Below are positions 1 to 7,889 of a stretch of 36,843 bases of DNA, one piece after another. The notes beneath the pieces are model-generated. The model was not told the DNA's origin. It did no database searches and saw only the letters and a list, made by a program, of their open reading frames with translations. Source of the DNA: an uncultured beta proteobacterium (GTDB lineage: Bacteria > Pseudomonadota > Gammaproteobacteria > Burkholderiales > SG8-41); contig CAIVHG010000103.1 in the NCBI GenBank assembly GCA_903905655.1, positions 1-36,843 on the forward strand. The letters are read 5' to 3'. A program made the translations under genes and the position numbers. Within the stretch, counting starts at the first letter, position 1, and each line of letters starts with the position of its first letter.

Positions 1-228
1 AATTCCTACCAAAGGAGGAGGTTTTGGAGGACATGCACCGACACCTGTCTAGATGCCCAATGCACGACCATTATGCCTAAATTGTTAGCGTATCTCAAGC
101 CATTTATATTGCGTCGCACTATCAATGCCGGCTTCGCGTCCAGGTTAGTATATTTATGTTTTTTTATTCAATTACTTATATTTAAACCGCCAGTGCTCAA
201 CATTCAGCCCAACCAAGGAATTACAGGC
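1..228. other. AT-rich left-edge region without a convincing gene
   Basis: No reliable coding region is seen here. The stretch from about 60 to 230 is clearly richer in A and T than the rest of the window, for example the T-run near 160-170. One frame is open from base 1 to 294, but it crosses the terminator at 229-261 and resembles nothing I know. A second frame ends at a TAG at 50-52 after a Gly-rich tail and could be the end of an upstream gene. The region also holds a candidate promoter at 82-110. Confidence 0.4.
82..110 (+). promoter_or_regulatory. candidate sigma-70 promoter
   Basis: TTGTTA at 82-87 and TATATT at 105-110 are separated by exactly 17 bases. They match the -35 and -10 consensus at 4 and 5 of 6 positions. 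No convincing gene follows. The next structure downstream is the intrinsic terminator at 229-261, so the pair would bound a transcript of about 145 nt. In AT-rich DNA such a match can arise by chance. Confidence 0.3.
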
Positions 229-261
229 AAAAAAAGGCAGGGTATAAAACCCCGCCTTTTT
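229..261. terminator. bidirectional intrinsic terminator
   Basis: The arms at 231-242 and 250-261 pair along their whole length except for one A/C mismatch (239/253), around a 7-nt loop. The base of the stem is A-T pairs, so reading leftward gives a T7 tract (complement of 229-235) and reading rightward gives a T5 tract (257-261). It lies about 70 nt beyond the stop of the leftward Ala/Lys-rich gene and is its likely terminator. Confidence 0.85.
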
Positions 262-330
262 CGCCCACAGGACACAGCTGCTCGCTATTGCTGAGCGCGC
301 GGTGCGCTTCTTAGGACTGGACTGCGCCAG

Positions 331-546
331 TTAGGACGTTTTCTTGGCTTTGGCTTTGGCCTTGCTCTTGGATTTGCTCTTCGCTTTGGCTTTAGCTTTC
401 GGCGCGTCGGCTTTGGCAGCAGGCGCGGCATCATTGGCAGCTGCAGCAGCGGCCTTAGGAGCCTCGGATTTAGCAGGGGCTTGCGCGAGCGCAAGGGTGC
501 TGCCGGCAAAAACAACAGCGATCAGGGTCGTCATCAGTTTGTTCAT
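331..546 (-). CDS. small secreted Ala/Lys-rich basic protein
   Basis: A 71-residue protein. Residues 1-21 form a signal peptide (MNKLM, a hydrophobic stretch, then ALA before Gln22). The rest is almost only Ala, Lys, Pro and Ser, and from residue 48 on it alternates in an AKAKAKSKSK pattern that makes it very basic. The start was chosen for a GGAG box 8 nt upstream and the clean signal peptide. A longer frame extends upstream but adds nothing plausible. The composition resembles periplasmic acid-shock proteins (Asr type) and histone-H1-like tails, but low complexity makes homology hard to judge. It stands alone, with a dyad at 578-592 in front and a strong terminator behind, so it is probably a monocistronic and well-expressed gene. 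The function is not known. Confidence 0.7.
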   Translation of the reverse strand: MNKLMTTLIAVVFAGSTLALAQAPAKSEAPKAAAAAANDAAPAAKADAPKAKAKAKSKSKSKAKAKAKKTS

Positions 547-577
547 AGCGCATTCTCCATAGATTGGTTGTATCGCG

Positions 578-592
578 ATCCGGAGTCCGGAT
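578..592. promoter_or_regulatory. perfect 15-bp dyad, candidate operator
   Basis: ATCCGGA (578-584) and TCCGGAT (586-592) are perfect inverted repeats around one G. The centre is 39 nt upstream of the ATG of the Ala/Lys-rich gene at 546, where a repressor or activator of that gene could bind. It could also be a chance palindrome. Confidence 0.35.
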
Positions 593-763
593 AAGCCCAT
601 AACGCGTGTCCGATGAAATGGGTTGACGTAGCCTGCCAAGGGCATATTTAGTAGCAGCCCTTTGGGATGCGACGTCTCCAAGGCGCTGCGGTTGCATCTC
701 AATGGAGCCCTAAAAAAATGGGACACGCTACAATGCCGGCTGATCAGGCAACAGAGCGCGACC

Positions 764-1822
764 ATGGAACTCTGGCAGGGAACGCAGGACGGGGATGCGG
801 CTCAAGATGCACTGGCTGACGCGGGCCTCACCGACGGACTGCCGGTGGTTCCGCCGACGCGGGCGCGCGTCGAGCACATGCTGGAATCTAACGGCTACAG
901 GGCAAACGACGTGGTTAGCTCGCTTGCGCCGCTGTTCAGAGCAGCGACCTGGATGGACATCGCCATCAATGCCGTGATGGCAGGCTGCCGTCCCGAGTAT
1001 CTGCCGGTGATCGGCGCGGCCCTCGAAGCGATGAGCGCTGACGAATTCAATCTGATGGGCATCGGAACGACGACCGGTTCGGCCGCGCCGCTCATCATCG
1101 TCAATGGCCCCATCGTCAAGACGCTCGGCATCAATGCCGCGTCCAACGCACTGGGCCCCGGCAACCGCGCCAATGCGACGATCGGCCGCGCGATCAACCT
1201 CGCGCTGCGCAATATCGGTGGCGCGGATCCAGGAGTCATCGATATGGCGACGCTCGGCCAGCCGGCGAAGTACACGTTCTGCCTTGCAGAAAACGAAGCG
1301 GCAAGCCCGTGGCCGCCACTGCACGCGGAACGCGGCTTCGATGCGAATGCAAGCGTCGTCACCGTGTTCGGAGCATCCGGCATCGTGGAAATGATCGACT
1401 CAGTGAGCAGCAACACTGCGGACCTGGCGCAGACCTACGCTCAGTCGATGCTCATGGCGGGCACAGCCAGCGGCAGCGGTTATCTGGGGGGCGGCGAACC
1501 TCTCATCCTCATGCCGCCCGAGATCGCCGCGATCTGCGAGCGCGACGGGCACGACAAGGAGCAGGTCAAAGCGCAGATTTATGAGCGCGCCGTCATGCCA
1601 CTGGAGTGCCTGTCGCCCGCGATGCGGAAACGCATCGTCGCGGAACGGATGCGCACTGGCGCGGAAAACCCGCACGCAGCGCTGCGTATCGCCGAGCGCG
1701 CACGCGATGTGATCATCGTAATCGCGGGCGGCGTGGGCATCAAGGCCGCTTATGTGCCCGAGTGGGGAGCGAGCCGCGCCGTCAGCCGGCGCATCCGCGC
1801 GAGCAAGCTCCTGCCTGCGTAA
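764..1822 (+). CDS. conserved protein of the UGSC-associated family, function unknown
   Basis: A 352-residue cytosolic protein with no signal peptide. Visible family signatures are DGLPVVPPT near the N-terminus, AVMAGCRPEYLPV, the run IVNGPIVKTLGIN, NATIGRA, SPWPPLHAERGF and a C-terminal segment around IAGGVGIKAAYVPEWG. From memory, these mark a family of large conserved proteins encoded beside or fused to UGSC/CGSC (seleno)proteins. I see no UGSC or CGSC motif here, so only the large partner is present. The start at 764 was chosen because the family similarity begins there. An open frame runs back to 662 but its first 34 residues look non-coding. A TACAAT box at 729-734 may be its -10. It converges on the PA2779-family gene, with 9 nt between the stops. 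Catalytic function is not known. Confidence 0.7.
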   Translation: MELWQGTQDGDAAQDALADAGLTDGLPVVPPTRARVEHMLESNGYRANDVVSSLAPLFRAATWMDIAINAVMAGCRPEYLPVIGAALEAMSADEFNLMGIGTTTGSAAPLIIVNGPIVKTLGINAASNALGPGNRANATIGRAINLALRNIGGADPGVIDMATLGQPAKYTFCLAENEAASPWPPLHAERGFDANASVVTVFGASGIVEMIDSVSSNTADLAQTYAQSMLMAGTASGSGYLGGGEPLILMPPEIAAICERDGHDKEQVKAQIYERAVMPLECLSPAMRKRIVAERMRTGAENPHAALRIAERARDVIIVIAGGVGIKAAYVPEWGASRAVSRRIRASKLLPA

Positions 1823-1831
1823 GCCGCAGGC
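1813..1831. terminator. hairpin between convergent genes
   Basis: GCCTGCG (1813-1819) and CGCAGGC (1825-1831) form a perfect 7-bp stem around a loop that includes the TAA stop of the upstream gene. No T tract follows on either side, so terminator activity is only inferred from its place between two converging stop codons. Confidence 0.35.
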
Positions 1832-2194
1832 TCAGTGCGTCCACCATACTATCCAGATCACGCCTCCCACCACGATCGCTAAGATCGCGAGCCACCATGC
1901 GTGCGCCACTCCGCCCGCAGGCAGCGCATCAATCTTGCCGGCGATGCTGTTGATCTCTTCCTGAGTCATCGCGTTTACACGCTCCTGCGCGATGCCCGGA
2001 GCTATGCCGACGGCCGCCAGCTGCTGCGCGACGTCGGCACGGGACACGAAACTCGCAACCCGGTCGCGGTTGGACGCATCGAGCGCACCCGCGTACGCGC
2101 GATCCGTGCCTATGATCCCTGCGCGAGCGGTATAGGGAAGCAACATCATGGTCACGATCAGCAAGGGGCATACCAACTTCATCAAGCGTTTCAT
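1832..2194 (-). CDS. PA2779 family protein
   Basis: A 120-residue envelope protein. Residues 1-25 form a signal peptide ending TARA. A soluble segment of about 70 residues follows, rich in Ala, Arg and Gln (DRVASFVSRADVAQQLAAVG, then the MTQEEINSIAGKI motif). The C-terminus is one membrane helix (about 98-118, WWLAILAIVVGGVIWIVWW). This layout is that of the PA2779 family (DUF6627), of unknown role. Family members usually sit beside a PA2778-type cysteine peptidase, and none is seen here. The start at 2194 is fixed by GGAGG 7 nt upstream, and the longer open frame to 2266 has no such site. The protein is probably anchored in the inner membrane with its soluble part outside the cytoplasm. Confidence 0.8.
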   Translation of the reverse strand: MKRLMKLVCPLLIVTMMLLPYTARAGIIGTDRAYAGALDASNRDRVASFVSRADVAQQLAAVGIAPGIAQERVNAMTQEEINSIAGKIDALPAGGVAHAWWLAILAIVVGGVIWIVWWTH

Positions 2195-2345
2195 GAAACC
2201 TCCGCGGGCAGTAATAGGAATGGTGGGACGCTGAAAATTATAGGTCAAAAGCGGCGGCCAAGCCATCGCTCCCGTGCCTGCACTGGCCGACCGTGAATGC
2301 TCAGCCCAGCGCTCGATGCACGCACTTGCCAGCGATATCTGCGGT

Positions 2346-2375
2346 TTGCCAAGCCCAGGGGCCTTACCCGATAAT
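2346..2375 (+). promoter_or_regulatory. sigma-70 promoter of the MmgE/PrpD gene
   Basis: TTGCCA (2346-2351) and GATAAT (2370-2375) each match the consensus at 5 of 6 positions with an 18-bp spacer. Transcription would start near 2382. This lies downstream of an in-frame GTG at 2378, so the promoter supports the ATG at 2423 as the true start. Confidence 0.5.
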
Positions 2376-2422
2376 CAGTGGCAGTGCTGCGCACCCGTCA
2401 ACGTCGTGAGAGCGTAATCAAT

Positions 2423-3811
2423 ATGGCAGACGAAACCCGAGTGCTTGCGAAATTCTCGGCGGACCTCGCTTACGAACAAATACCACGCCGCGTCTGCGAG
2501 GCCGCAACCCATAGTTTCGTCGACCAGGTGGGCTGCATCATCGGCGGCCTCGAGATGCCGTGGGCCCAGCAGGTGCGCGATACCTATCGCAAAATCGGCG
2601 GCACACCGGAGGCGACCGTCGTCGGCTATGGCGACCGGCTGCCCATGAATGCAGCGGCATTTATCAATAGCACGTTCGGCCACTCGATCGAGTTCGACGA
2701 TGGAAATCCGCTGGTGCGCGGGCATCCCGGCGCCGAACTCGTCGCGCCGCTGATGGCAGTGGCGGAGCGCGGGCACGTTTCCGGCCGCAACTTTCTGACG
2801 GCATTCATCGCGGGCTACGAGGTGCGCGGACGCATCGGCTGGGCAGTCTCTGAGGACACTGCTGCGCACGGCGGACCTCAGGACTCCACCTCATGCGCGC
2901 CATTCGGCGTTGCGGCGGGGGTGGGGAAGCTGCTGGGATGCGACGCCGAAAGCATACGCAACGCCATCGCGATCGCGGGCGGCTATTCCGGCGGGCTCAT
3001 GCAGTACGACCACGGCGGCGGCTCGGTAAAACGCATCTATCCGGCGATTGCCGCGAGCAGCGGCATCATGGCAGCACTCCTCGCCCAGGCAGGCCTGACC
3101 GGCCCGGAAGAAATCCTCGAGGGCGCGCGCGGCGTCCTCAAAATCTATGCATCGAACTATCGCCCGGAACGGCTCAGCGCTGAATTGGGGACGACGTGGA
3201 TGCTGGACCACCTGCGCATCAAGCCTTATTCCTGCTGCGGCGCGATCCATGCAGCAATCGACGGTTTCAGGAAGATCACTACTGACTGCGATCTGGCCGC
3301 AGACAGCATTGCAACGGTCGAAGTCGGCTATCCCAGGCACACCTACGAGCACGTGGCGATCGCCGCGCCCCACGACGTGCTGGGCATGCAGTTCAGCAGC
3401 GCGTTTACGCTTGCGCTCACCCTCCTCAGGGGGCGCAACACGCCGCGCGAGTACAACCTGCAGGCGCTCGCCGAGCCCGCGATCCGTGAGTTTGCGTCAC
3501 GGGTGAGCATCCGCGAAGACGCCGAGCTCAACGCAGTCAAAGGAAAATATCCGGCGCGCGTCGTTCTGTATACGCGCTCCGGGGCGCGCCACGAAGCGCT
3601 GGTGCTCGATCCCAAAGGTTCGCCCGGCGCACCGCTCTCCGGCGCCGAGATCGATGAGAAATTCCAGCATCAGGCAGCGCCCGTGCTCGGGGCCGAGCGC
3701 TGCGGCAGACTGCTGCGCGCGCTGCGCAGCATCGACACGCTGGACGACATGGGGAAGCTCTTTCCCCTGCTGGTTGTCAAAAAAGAAACCGGCGTAAGAA
3801 AGCCCGCGTAG
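2423..3811 (+). CDS. MmgE/PrpD family protein
   Basis: A 462-residue cytosolic protein of the MmgE/PrpD superfamily (PF03972), which includes 2-methylcitrate dehydratase, cis-aconitate decarboxylase and iminodisuccinate epimerase. The family layout is complete: an N-terminal helical domain with the active-site run N82-S-T-F-G-H87 followed by D92-D93 and HPG (101-103), then a Gly-rich stretch with GGGSVKRIYP, and a smaller C-terminal domain after KPYSCCGAIH (K267, C271-C272). GAGAG lies shortly before the ATG. It is more distant from the other two MmgE/PrpD proteins in the window than they are from each other: it has CCGAIHAAID and lacks their TEYDQ motif. It stands alone on its strand and converges on a flavoprotein gene. 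The substrate cannot be told from sequence. Confidence 0.85.
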   Translation: MADETRVLAKFSADLAYEQIPRRVCEAATHSFVDQVGCIIGGLEMPWAQQVRDTYRKIGGTPEATVVGYGDRLPMNAAAFINSTFGHSIEFDDGNPLVRGHPGAELVAPLMAVAERGHVSGRNFLTAFIAGYEVRGRIGWAVSEDTAAHGGPQDSTSCAPFGVAAGVGKLLGCDAESIRNAIAIAGGYSGGLMQYDHGGGSVKRIYPAIAASSGIMAALLAQAGLTGPEEILEGARGVLKIYASNYRPERLSAELGTTWMLDHLRIKPYSCCGAIHAAIDGFRKITTDCDLAADSIATVEVGYPRHTYEHVAIAAPHDVLGMQFSSAFTLALTLLRGRNTPREYNLQALAEPAIREFASRVSIREDAELNAVKGKYPARVVLYTRSGARHEALVLDPKGSPGAPLSGAEIDEKFQHQAAPVLGAERCGRLLRALRSIDTLDDMGKLFPLLVVKKETGVRKPA

Positions 3812-3842
3812 CAGGGCCTGCCGCTTCGCAGCAGCTGTGGGA

Positions 3843-5285
3843 TCAGCCCGCTGCGGGCATCTCCGCAGCGGCATTCCTCCCGGCGATGCGCCCGAATGCG
3901 AGCGCCTCGCTGACGTTGCCCGCACCTGGATACTGCCTGTGCCACAGCGAACCGAGTTCTCCCGCGCTGTAGAGGCGGCTGATCGGACGTCCCCGCACAT
4001 CGAGAATCTGCGCGCGTTCGTTGCGCTTCGGCCCGCCCTGGGTGTTGAACAAGCAGGGCCACATCTCGACTGCGTAGTAGGGACCGCGCGCGATCGGAAC
4101 CAGCGTATCCGGTTCGCGCCCGTACTCCGCGTCGTAGCCGCCTACGCACTGCATGTTGTAGTGCGCGATCGTGGCCTGCAACTGGTCGGCCCGCACGTTG
4201 ATCTGCGGCGCAAGGTCGGCAATCGTGTCAGCCGCCTTGATCCAGCCCTTTTTGATCTCGACGCAATTGTCCTTGCTCCACTGATGGTAATCGCTCACCT
4301 TGCCCTGCTCGGTCGAGGCGACGGGCCCTCTCAGGCGCGTGTCCTCGTCGAAGATCACGTAGGCTGGAACCCGTGTTCTGTGCAGCGTCTTGGTGTCGAT
4401 ATGAGAAACCGGCGCCCATATCAGGTGCGAGTCGGTACCGGGCTCGTTCATGAAGCGCTTGCCCAGCTGGTCCACGTAGATGTAGCCGGCCGAGGGCATC
4501 GCCTGCTTGATGCCGAACACGAATTCCGGAAACTTGTAGCCGAAGGTCGCCGCGGTGGCGCTCATGTGCCAGAGGTCGGCGCCGATCTCTGCGGCCAACC
4601 GTATGCCGTCGCCGGTGTTGGCCGGATTGCACATGCCGTAGAAGGTCTGGCCGATGTAGTTGCGGTGCATGGTGCGATCGTATTCGAAGCCGCCGCAGGT
4701 GAGGATCACGCCGCGCCGCGCCCGCACTCTGAGATCTTTGCCCTCGCTCGAAGCGAGGACGCCAGTCACGCCCACGCCTTTTTCGACCAGCAGTTGCTGC
4801 GCCGGCGCAGCACACCGCACCTCGATCTGCGTTTCCGTCACCTTGCGCGAGAGCACTCCCCACAAGTCGATGCCGGCGGCCTCCCCCTTGCCCTTGACGC
4901 GCGCCCTCGGCCCCATGCCTGCGGCGCCGCGCACATTGGGAAATGCCACCATGGTGCTGGTGGGAAACTTCGTGCCGGTCGGTCGATGCACGACCTCGCC
5001 GCCGATCTCCTTCACCCACTCCGGATTGCGGCTGCTCTCTTTCACGAACGCTTCCACCACCGCGCGTTCCGTGGTGCCTTCGCACAGCGCCTCGAAATAA
5101 TCGACGGCCATGCCCTGATCGCTATAGGTGCGCATGCTGCCGCCCGAGTACCGGGTGTTGCCGCCGCCCTCCGGATTCTTTTCCAGCACCAGAACCTTGG
5201 CGCCCGCCATGCTCGCGGTGATCGCCGCAGCCGCTCCCGCGCCGCCGTAGCCGACGACCACGACATCCACCTCACAGTCCCACAT
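3843..5285 (-). CDS. FAD-dependent fumarate-reductase-type oxidoreductase
   Basis: A 480-residue flavoprotein of the FAD_binding_2 family (fumarate reductase, succinate dehydrogenase and 3-ketosteroid dehydrogenase flavoproteins). An N-terminal Rossmann motif VVVVGYGGAGAAAA (GxGxxG at 12-17) is followed by the acidic end of the second strand (LEK) and the GGNTRYSGGS loop. The C-terminus has the second FAD-contact segment (RLYSAGELGS ... YPGAGNVSEALAFGRIAGRNAA). There is no signal peptide or heme motif, so it should act in the cytosol on an alpha,beta-saturated/unsaturated pair. Two start codons lie 6 nt apart. GGAG ends 1 nt before the first (5291) but 7 nt before the second, so 5285 is preferred. 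It is the last gene of leftward operon A. The identity of the substrate is open. Confidence 0.85.
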   Translation of the reverse strand: MWDCEVDVVVVGYGGAGAAAAITASMAGAKVLVLEKNPEGGGNTRYSGGSMRTYSDQGMAVDYFEALCEGTTERAVVEAFVKESSRNPEWVKEIGGEVVHRPTGTKFPTSTMVAFPNVRGAAGMGPRARVKGKGEAAGIDLWGVLSRKVTETQIEVRCAAPAQQLLVEKGVGVTGVLASSEGKDLRVRARRGVILTCGGFEYDRTMHRNYIGQTFYGMCNPANTGDGIRLAAEIGADLWHMSATAATFGYKFPEFVFGIKQAMPSAGYIYVDQLGKRFMNEPGTDSHLIWAPVSHIDTKTLHRTRVPAYVIFDEDTRLRGPVASTEQGKVSDYHQWSKDNCVEIKKGWIKAADTIADLAPQINVRADQLQATIAHYNMQCVGGYDAEYGREPDTLVPIARGPYYAVEMWPCLFNTQGGPKRNERAQILDVRGRPISRLYSAGELGSLWHRQYPGAGNVSEALAFGRIAGRNAAAEMPAAG

Positions 5286-5383
5286 GGCCATGCTCCCCTT
5301 GCTGAATTCGCTGTGTTATGCAGTTCAAAATCGCGCGCGATGCCGTCGCTCGAAGCTTCGGCCCGTATTTTTTGCGCCGCCCT

Positions 5384-6781
5384 TCAATTGCACTTCGATG
5401 CCGTGCCGCTCCCTGCCTCGCGCTCAGCCATCAGACCGATCAGCGTCGCAACGTTCTCCTGCTGATCCAGGCCATAGACCGTGTTCATGATCTCGTCCGC
5501 GCGCTCCGTTGTCGCAACCACGGTCGCCAATCCGCGGAATTTTTCTTCAAATTCCTCACGGGTGAGCGGGTTCTGCGGCACGCCCTTGCAGTAATCCACC
5601 TTCTCCTGATAGGTCGCGCCGTTACTGAGTTTTACGGTGACGCGCGCCGCGCGCTTGGCAGGATACTCGCTGTCCACTTCAGAATCGAGTTCCACCTTCA
5701 CTTTCTTCACCAGCGCCAGGATTTCTGGATCGCGCAGGGTTTGCTCGGTGTAGTCCTTGAACCCGCTGGTTCCGCGCAGCAACGTCAGCGCGAAACCGAA
5801 GCCGGTGCTGAACTGCGCGCTCGTGATGTCCGTGGGCTCGGCCGCGATATGCGTAACGCCCTGCCGATTCGTGCCCATCGTGATATGCGCCACGTCGCCC
5901 GCCTTGATTCCGTGCTCGGCGATCAGTTTGCGCAAGGCGTCGATGCCGGAATGGATGGCGCCGCAGGAACAGTAGGCTTTGAACCCCGCACCCATCACGA
6001 CTCTGAAATCCGTTCCCAGCTGGTCCGTGATCTCCATAAGATTGTATTCATCGGCGAAAGCCTGGCAGAAGCCGTGCCGCCCCTCGAGGATCGTGGCAGG
6101 AGCGGTGATGCCTTTGCGGGCGATGAACGCGGAGCGCAATCCGCCATGCGCCGCCATGCCGGCGTGCATGCGCTTGATGCTACCGCCGCCCTGGTCGTAC
6201 TCGGTGGTGCCCGACGCATGGCTGCCGGCAATGGAAAGCGCGTTCACCATCAGTTCGGGATCGAATTTCAGTATCTTGCCCGCCGCCGCCACCGCGCCGA
6301 AGGGTCCCGCGACCGAGGTCATCGCATGAAACCCCCGGAGAACGCACGAAGGCGCGATTGCCTTGTTGATCCGTCCCATCACCTCGTAGCCAGCGACTAC
6401 AGCTGTGATCAAGTCGCGACCGCTCGCGGATTCCTTTTCCGCCATCGCGAGCGCGCAAGGCACCACGATGCAGCCCGGATGTGACATGCCTGGAAGATAG
6501 TGGTCGTCAATCTCGAATCCATGGCCGAAGCTGGCGTTGGCGAAGACCGCGTTCTCCGCCTTGGTCTTGTAGCCGTAATGAGCGATCGTGCTTTCCTGCC
6601 GGCCCTCGCCCCAGTCGCGCACGTACTCGTAGATCACTTTGCTCCAGGGCAGGGAGGAGCATGCCAGCATGATGCCCACCTGGTCGAGGATCAGGTCCTT
6701 GGCCTTGGCGATCACTTCACGGGGCAAATCCTCGTACTTGAGTTCGCTCACGAAGCGCGCGAGCGTGCGGCTTTCATGCAT
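5384..6781 (-). CDS. MmgE/PrpD family protein
   Basis: A 465-residue member of the MmgE/PrpD superfamily with the active-site run N82-A-S-F-G-H87 / D92-D93 / HPG (101-103), TEYDQGGGSIKRMHAG, and KAYCSCGAIHSGID in the middle of the chain. GAGGAG lies 9 nt before the ATG. Its closest visible relative is the gene at 18227: 46 of the first 60 residues are identical without gaps, so the two are fairly recent paralogs. Both are paired with a fumarate-reductase-type flavoprotein, which suggests they hydrate, dehydrate, epimerise or decarboxylate a product of that enzyme. In operon A it follows a Bug binding-protein gene by 85 nt and precedes the flavoprotein gene by 98 nt. The last about 12 residues (EAGSGTASKCN) are a tail that its paralog lacks. 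Confidence 0.88.
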   Translation of the reverse strand: MHESRTLARFVSELKYEDLPREVIAKAKDLILDQVGIMLACSSLPWSKVIYEYVRDWGEGRQESTIAHYGYKTKAENAVFANASFGHGFEIDDHYLPGMSHPGCIVVPCALAMAEKESASGRDLITAVVAGYEVMGRINKAIAPSCVLRGFHAMTSVAGPFGAVAAAGKILKFDPELMVNALSIAGSHASGTTEYDQGGGSIKRMHAGMAAHGGLRSAFIARKGITAPATILEGRHGFCQAFADEYNLMEITDQLGTDFRVVMGAGFKAYCSCGAIHSGIDALRKLIAEHGIKAGDVAHITMGTNRQGVTHIAAEPTDITSAQFSTGFGFALTLLRGTSGFKDYTEQTLRDPEILALVKKVKVELDSEVDSEYPAKRAARVTVKLSNGATYQEKVDYCKGVPQNPLTREEFEEKFRGLATVVATTERADEIMNTVYGLDQQENVATLIGLMAEREAGSGTASKCN

Positions 6782-6866
6782 GTGCCGGTTCTCCTCAGGT
6801 CAGAGTAAGAGTACGAGCGAGGGCTATTAGAAATCCCGTGACTACGAATCCGGCGCCGGCTGCGGA

Positions 6867-7823
6867 CTAATCGGCGCGGATACCCAGTTCCCTGATCAAC
6901 TTGCCGTTGATTTCCATGTCGGCCTTGATCGCCGCAGCAAATTCCTGCGGCGTGCTGGCCATGACTTCCTGTCCCAGCGGGACCAGCCTGGCCTGCACGT
7001 CGGGCCGCTTCAGGATGCGCACGATCTCGCGGTTCAAAAAATCAATGCGGGCCTGCGGTGTCTTGCCGGGAACGAACGCGCCCGACAACTGCAGCGACAC
7101 ATAGCCGGGCACCGCATCTCCAATCGGAGGCACGTCGGGCAGCAGGGCGGACGGCTTGGGATTGCACACGCCCAATGCCCTGAGCCGGCCGGCTTTGATA
7201 TGAGGCAGGAGCGAAGTCGAGGTGATGAATATGAGCTGCGCCTCGCCCGCGACCACCGCGGTGACGCCCGGGGTTCCGCCCTTATAGTTGATGCGCGTGA
7301 ACTTGACGCCCGCCATCGACTGGAAGAGTTCAGACGCAAGATGCGGATTGCCGCCGTTGCCGGATGAGGCATAGTTCAACTCTCCCGGTTTCGCCTTGGC
7401 GAGCGCGATCAATTCCTTGACCGACTTCGCAGGCACCGCAGGGTTTACCACGAGCACCAGCGGCGAACTGGTCGCCCACGTGATGGGCGCAAAATCCATG
7501 ACCGGATCGTAAGACATTTTCTGAATCAGCGGGCCGATCCAGATCGAGCCTGACCCGTACAGCAGCGTGTAGCCGTCGGGCGACGCCTTGGCCGCCGTTT
7601 CTACGGCGACCACGTCTGCACGATTGTCCACCACCACCTGCTGGCCCAGGGACGCGGTAAGCGCTTGTGCGAGTACTCGAGACGCCAGATCGTTGCCGCC
7701 GCCGGGTTGCCCGGCCAGGATGCGGATCGGCTTGTCCGGAAAATTCTGCGCCACAGCCGCGCCTGCGCCGCACACCATGATACCGATTCCGCACATCCAC
7801 ACGCCCAGACGCAGATTCGACAT
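6867..7823 (-). CDS. Bug/TctC family periplasmic solute-binding protein
   Basis: A 318-residue extracytoplasmic binding protein of the tripartite tricarboxylate transporter (TTT) type. An N-terminal signal peptide ends near AVAQ. It is followed by the hallmark FPDKPIRILAGQPGGGNDLASRVLAQ, then ELNYASSGNGGNPHLASELF and INYKGGTPGVTAVVAGEAQ, the two loops that grip a carboxylate in Bug structures, and a C-terminal GIRAD. Such proteins deliver organic acids to a TctA/TctB permease or take part in sensing; neither permease subunit is in the window. The ATG at 7823 has GAGGAG 6 nt upstream, so the in-frame TTG at 7829 is rejected. It sits between the bicupin (66 nt gap) and the MmgE/PrpD gene in operon A. 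The ligand is unknown. Confidence 0.9.
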   Translation of the reverse strand: MSNLRLGVWMCGIGIMVCGAGAAVAQNFPDKPIRILAGQPGGGNDLASRVLAQALTASLGQQVVVDNRADVVAVETAAKASPDGYTLLYGSGSIWIGPLIQKMSYDPVMDFAPITWATSSPLVLVVNPAVPAKSVKELIALAKAKPGELNYASSGNGGNPHLASELFQSMAGVKFTRINYKGGTPGVTAVVAGEAQLIFITSTSLLPHIKAGRLRALGVCNPKPSALLPDVPPIGDAVPGYVSLQLSGAFVPGKTPQARIDFLNREIVRILKRPDVQARLVPLGQEVMASTPQEFAAAIKADMEINGKLIRELGIRAD

Positions 7824-7889
7824 GATCAACTCCTCATCGCAATGGCCTACCCTGACGCGCTGCCCGCATAGTACGCGGGACCGTTATGT

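Noticed and set aside
1-52. A frame ending at TAG 50-52 with a Gly-rich tail (IPTKGGGFGGHAPTPV)
   Set aside because: It may be the C-terminus of an upstream gene, but 16 residues without a recognisable family are too little to call.
73-294. Rightward open frame of 73 codons
   Set aside because: It runs through the intrinsic terminator, has no ribosome site, and its composition is that of AT-rich non-coding DNA.
3837-5465. Long rightward frame opposite the flavoprotein gene
   Set aside because: Antisense shadow with His/Arg/Ala-rich sequence and no motif; the leftward flavoprotein is clear.
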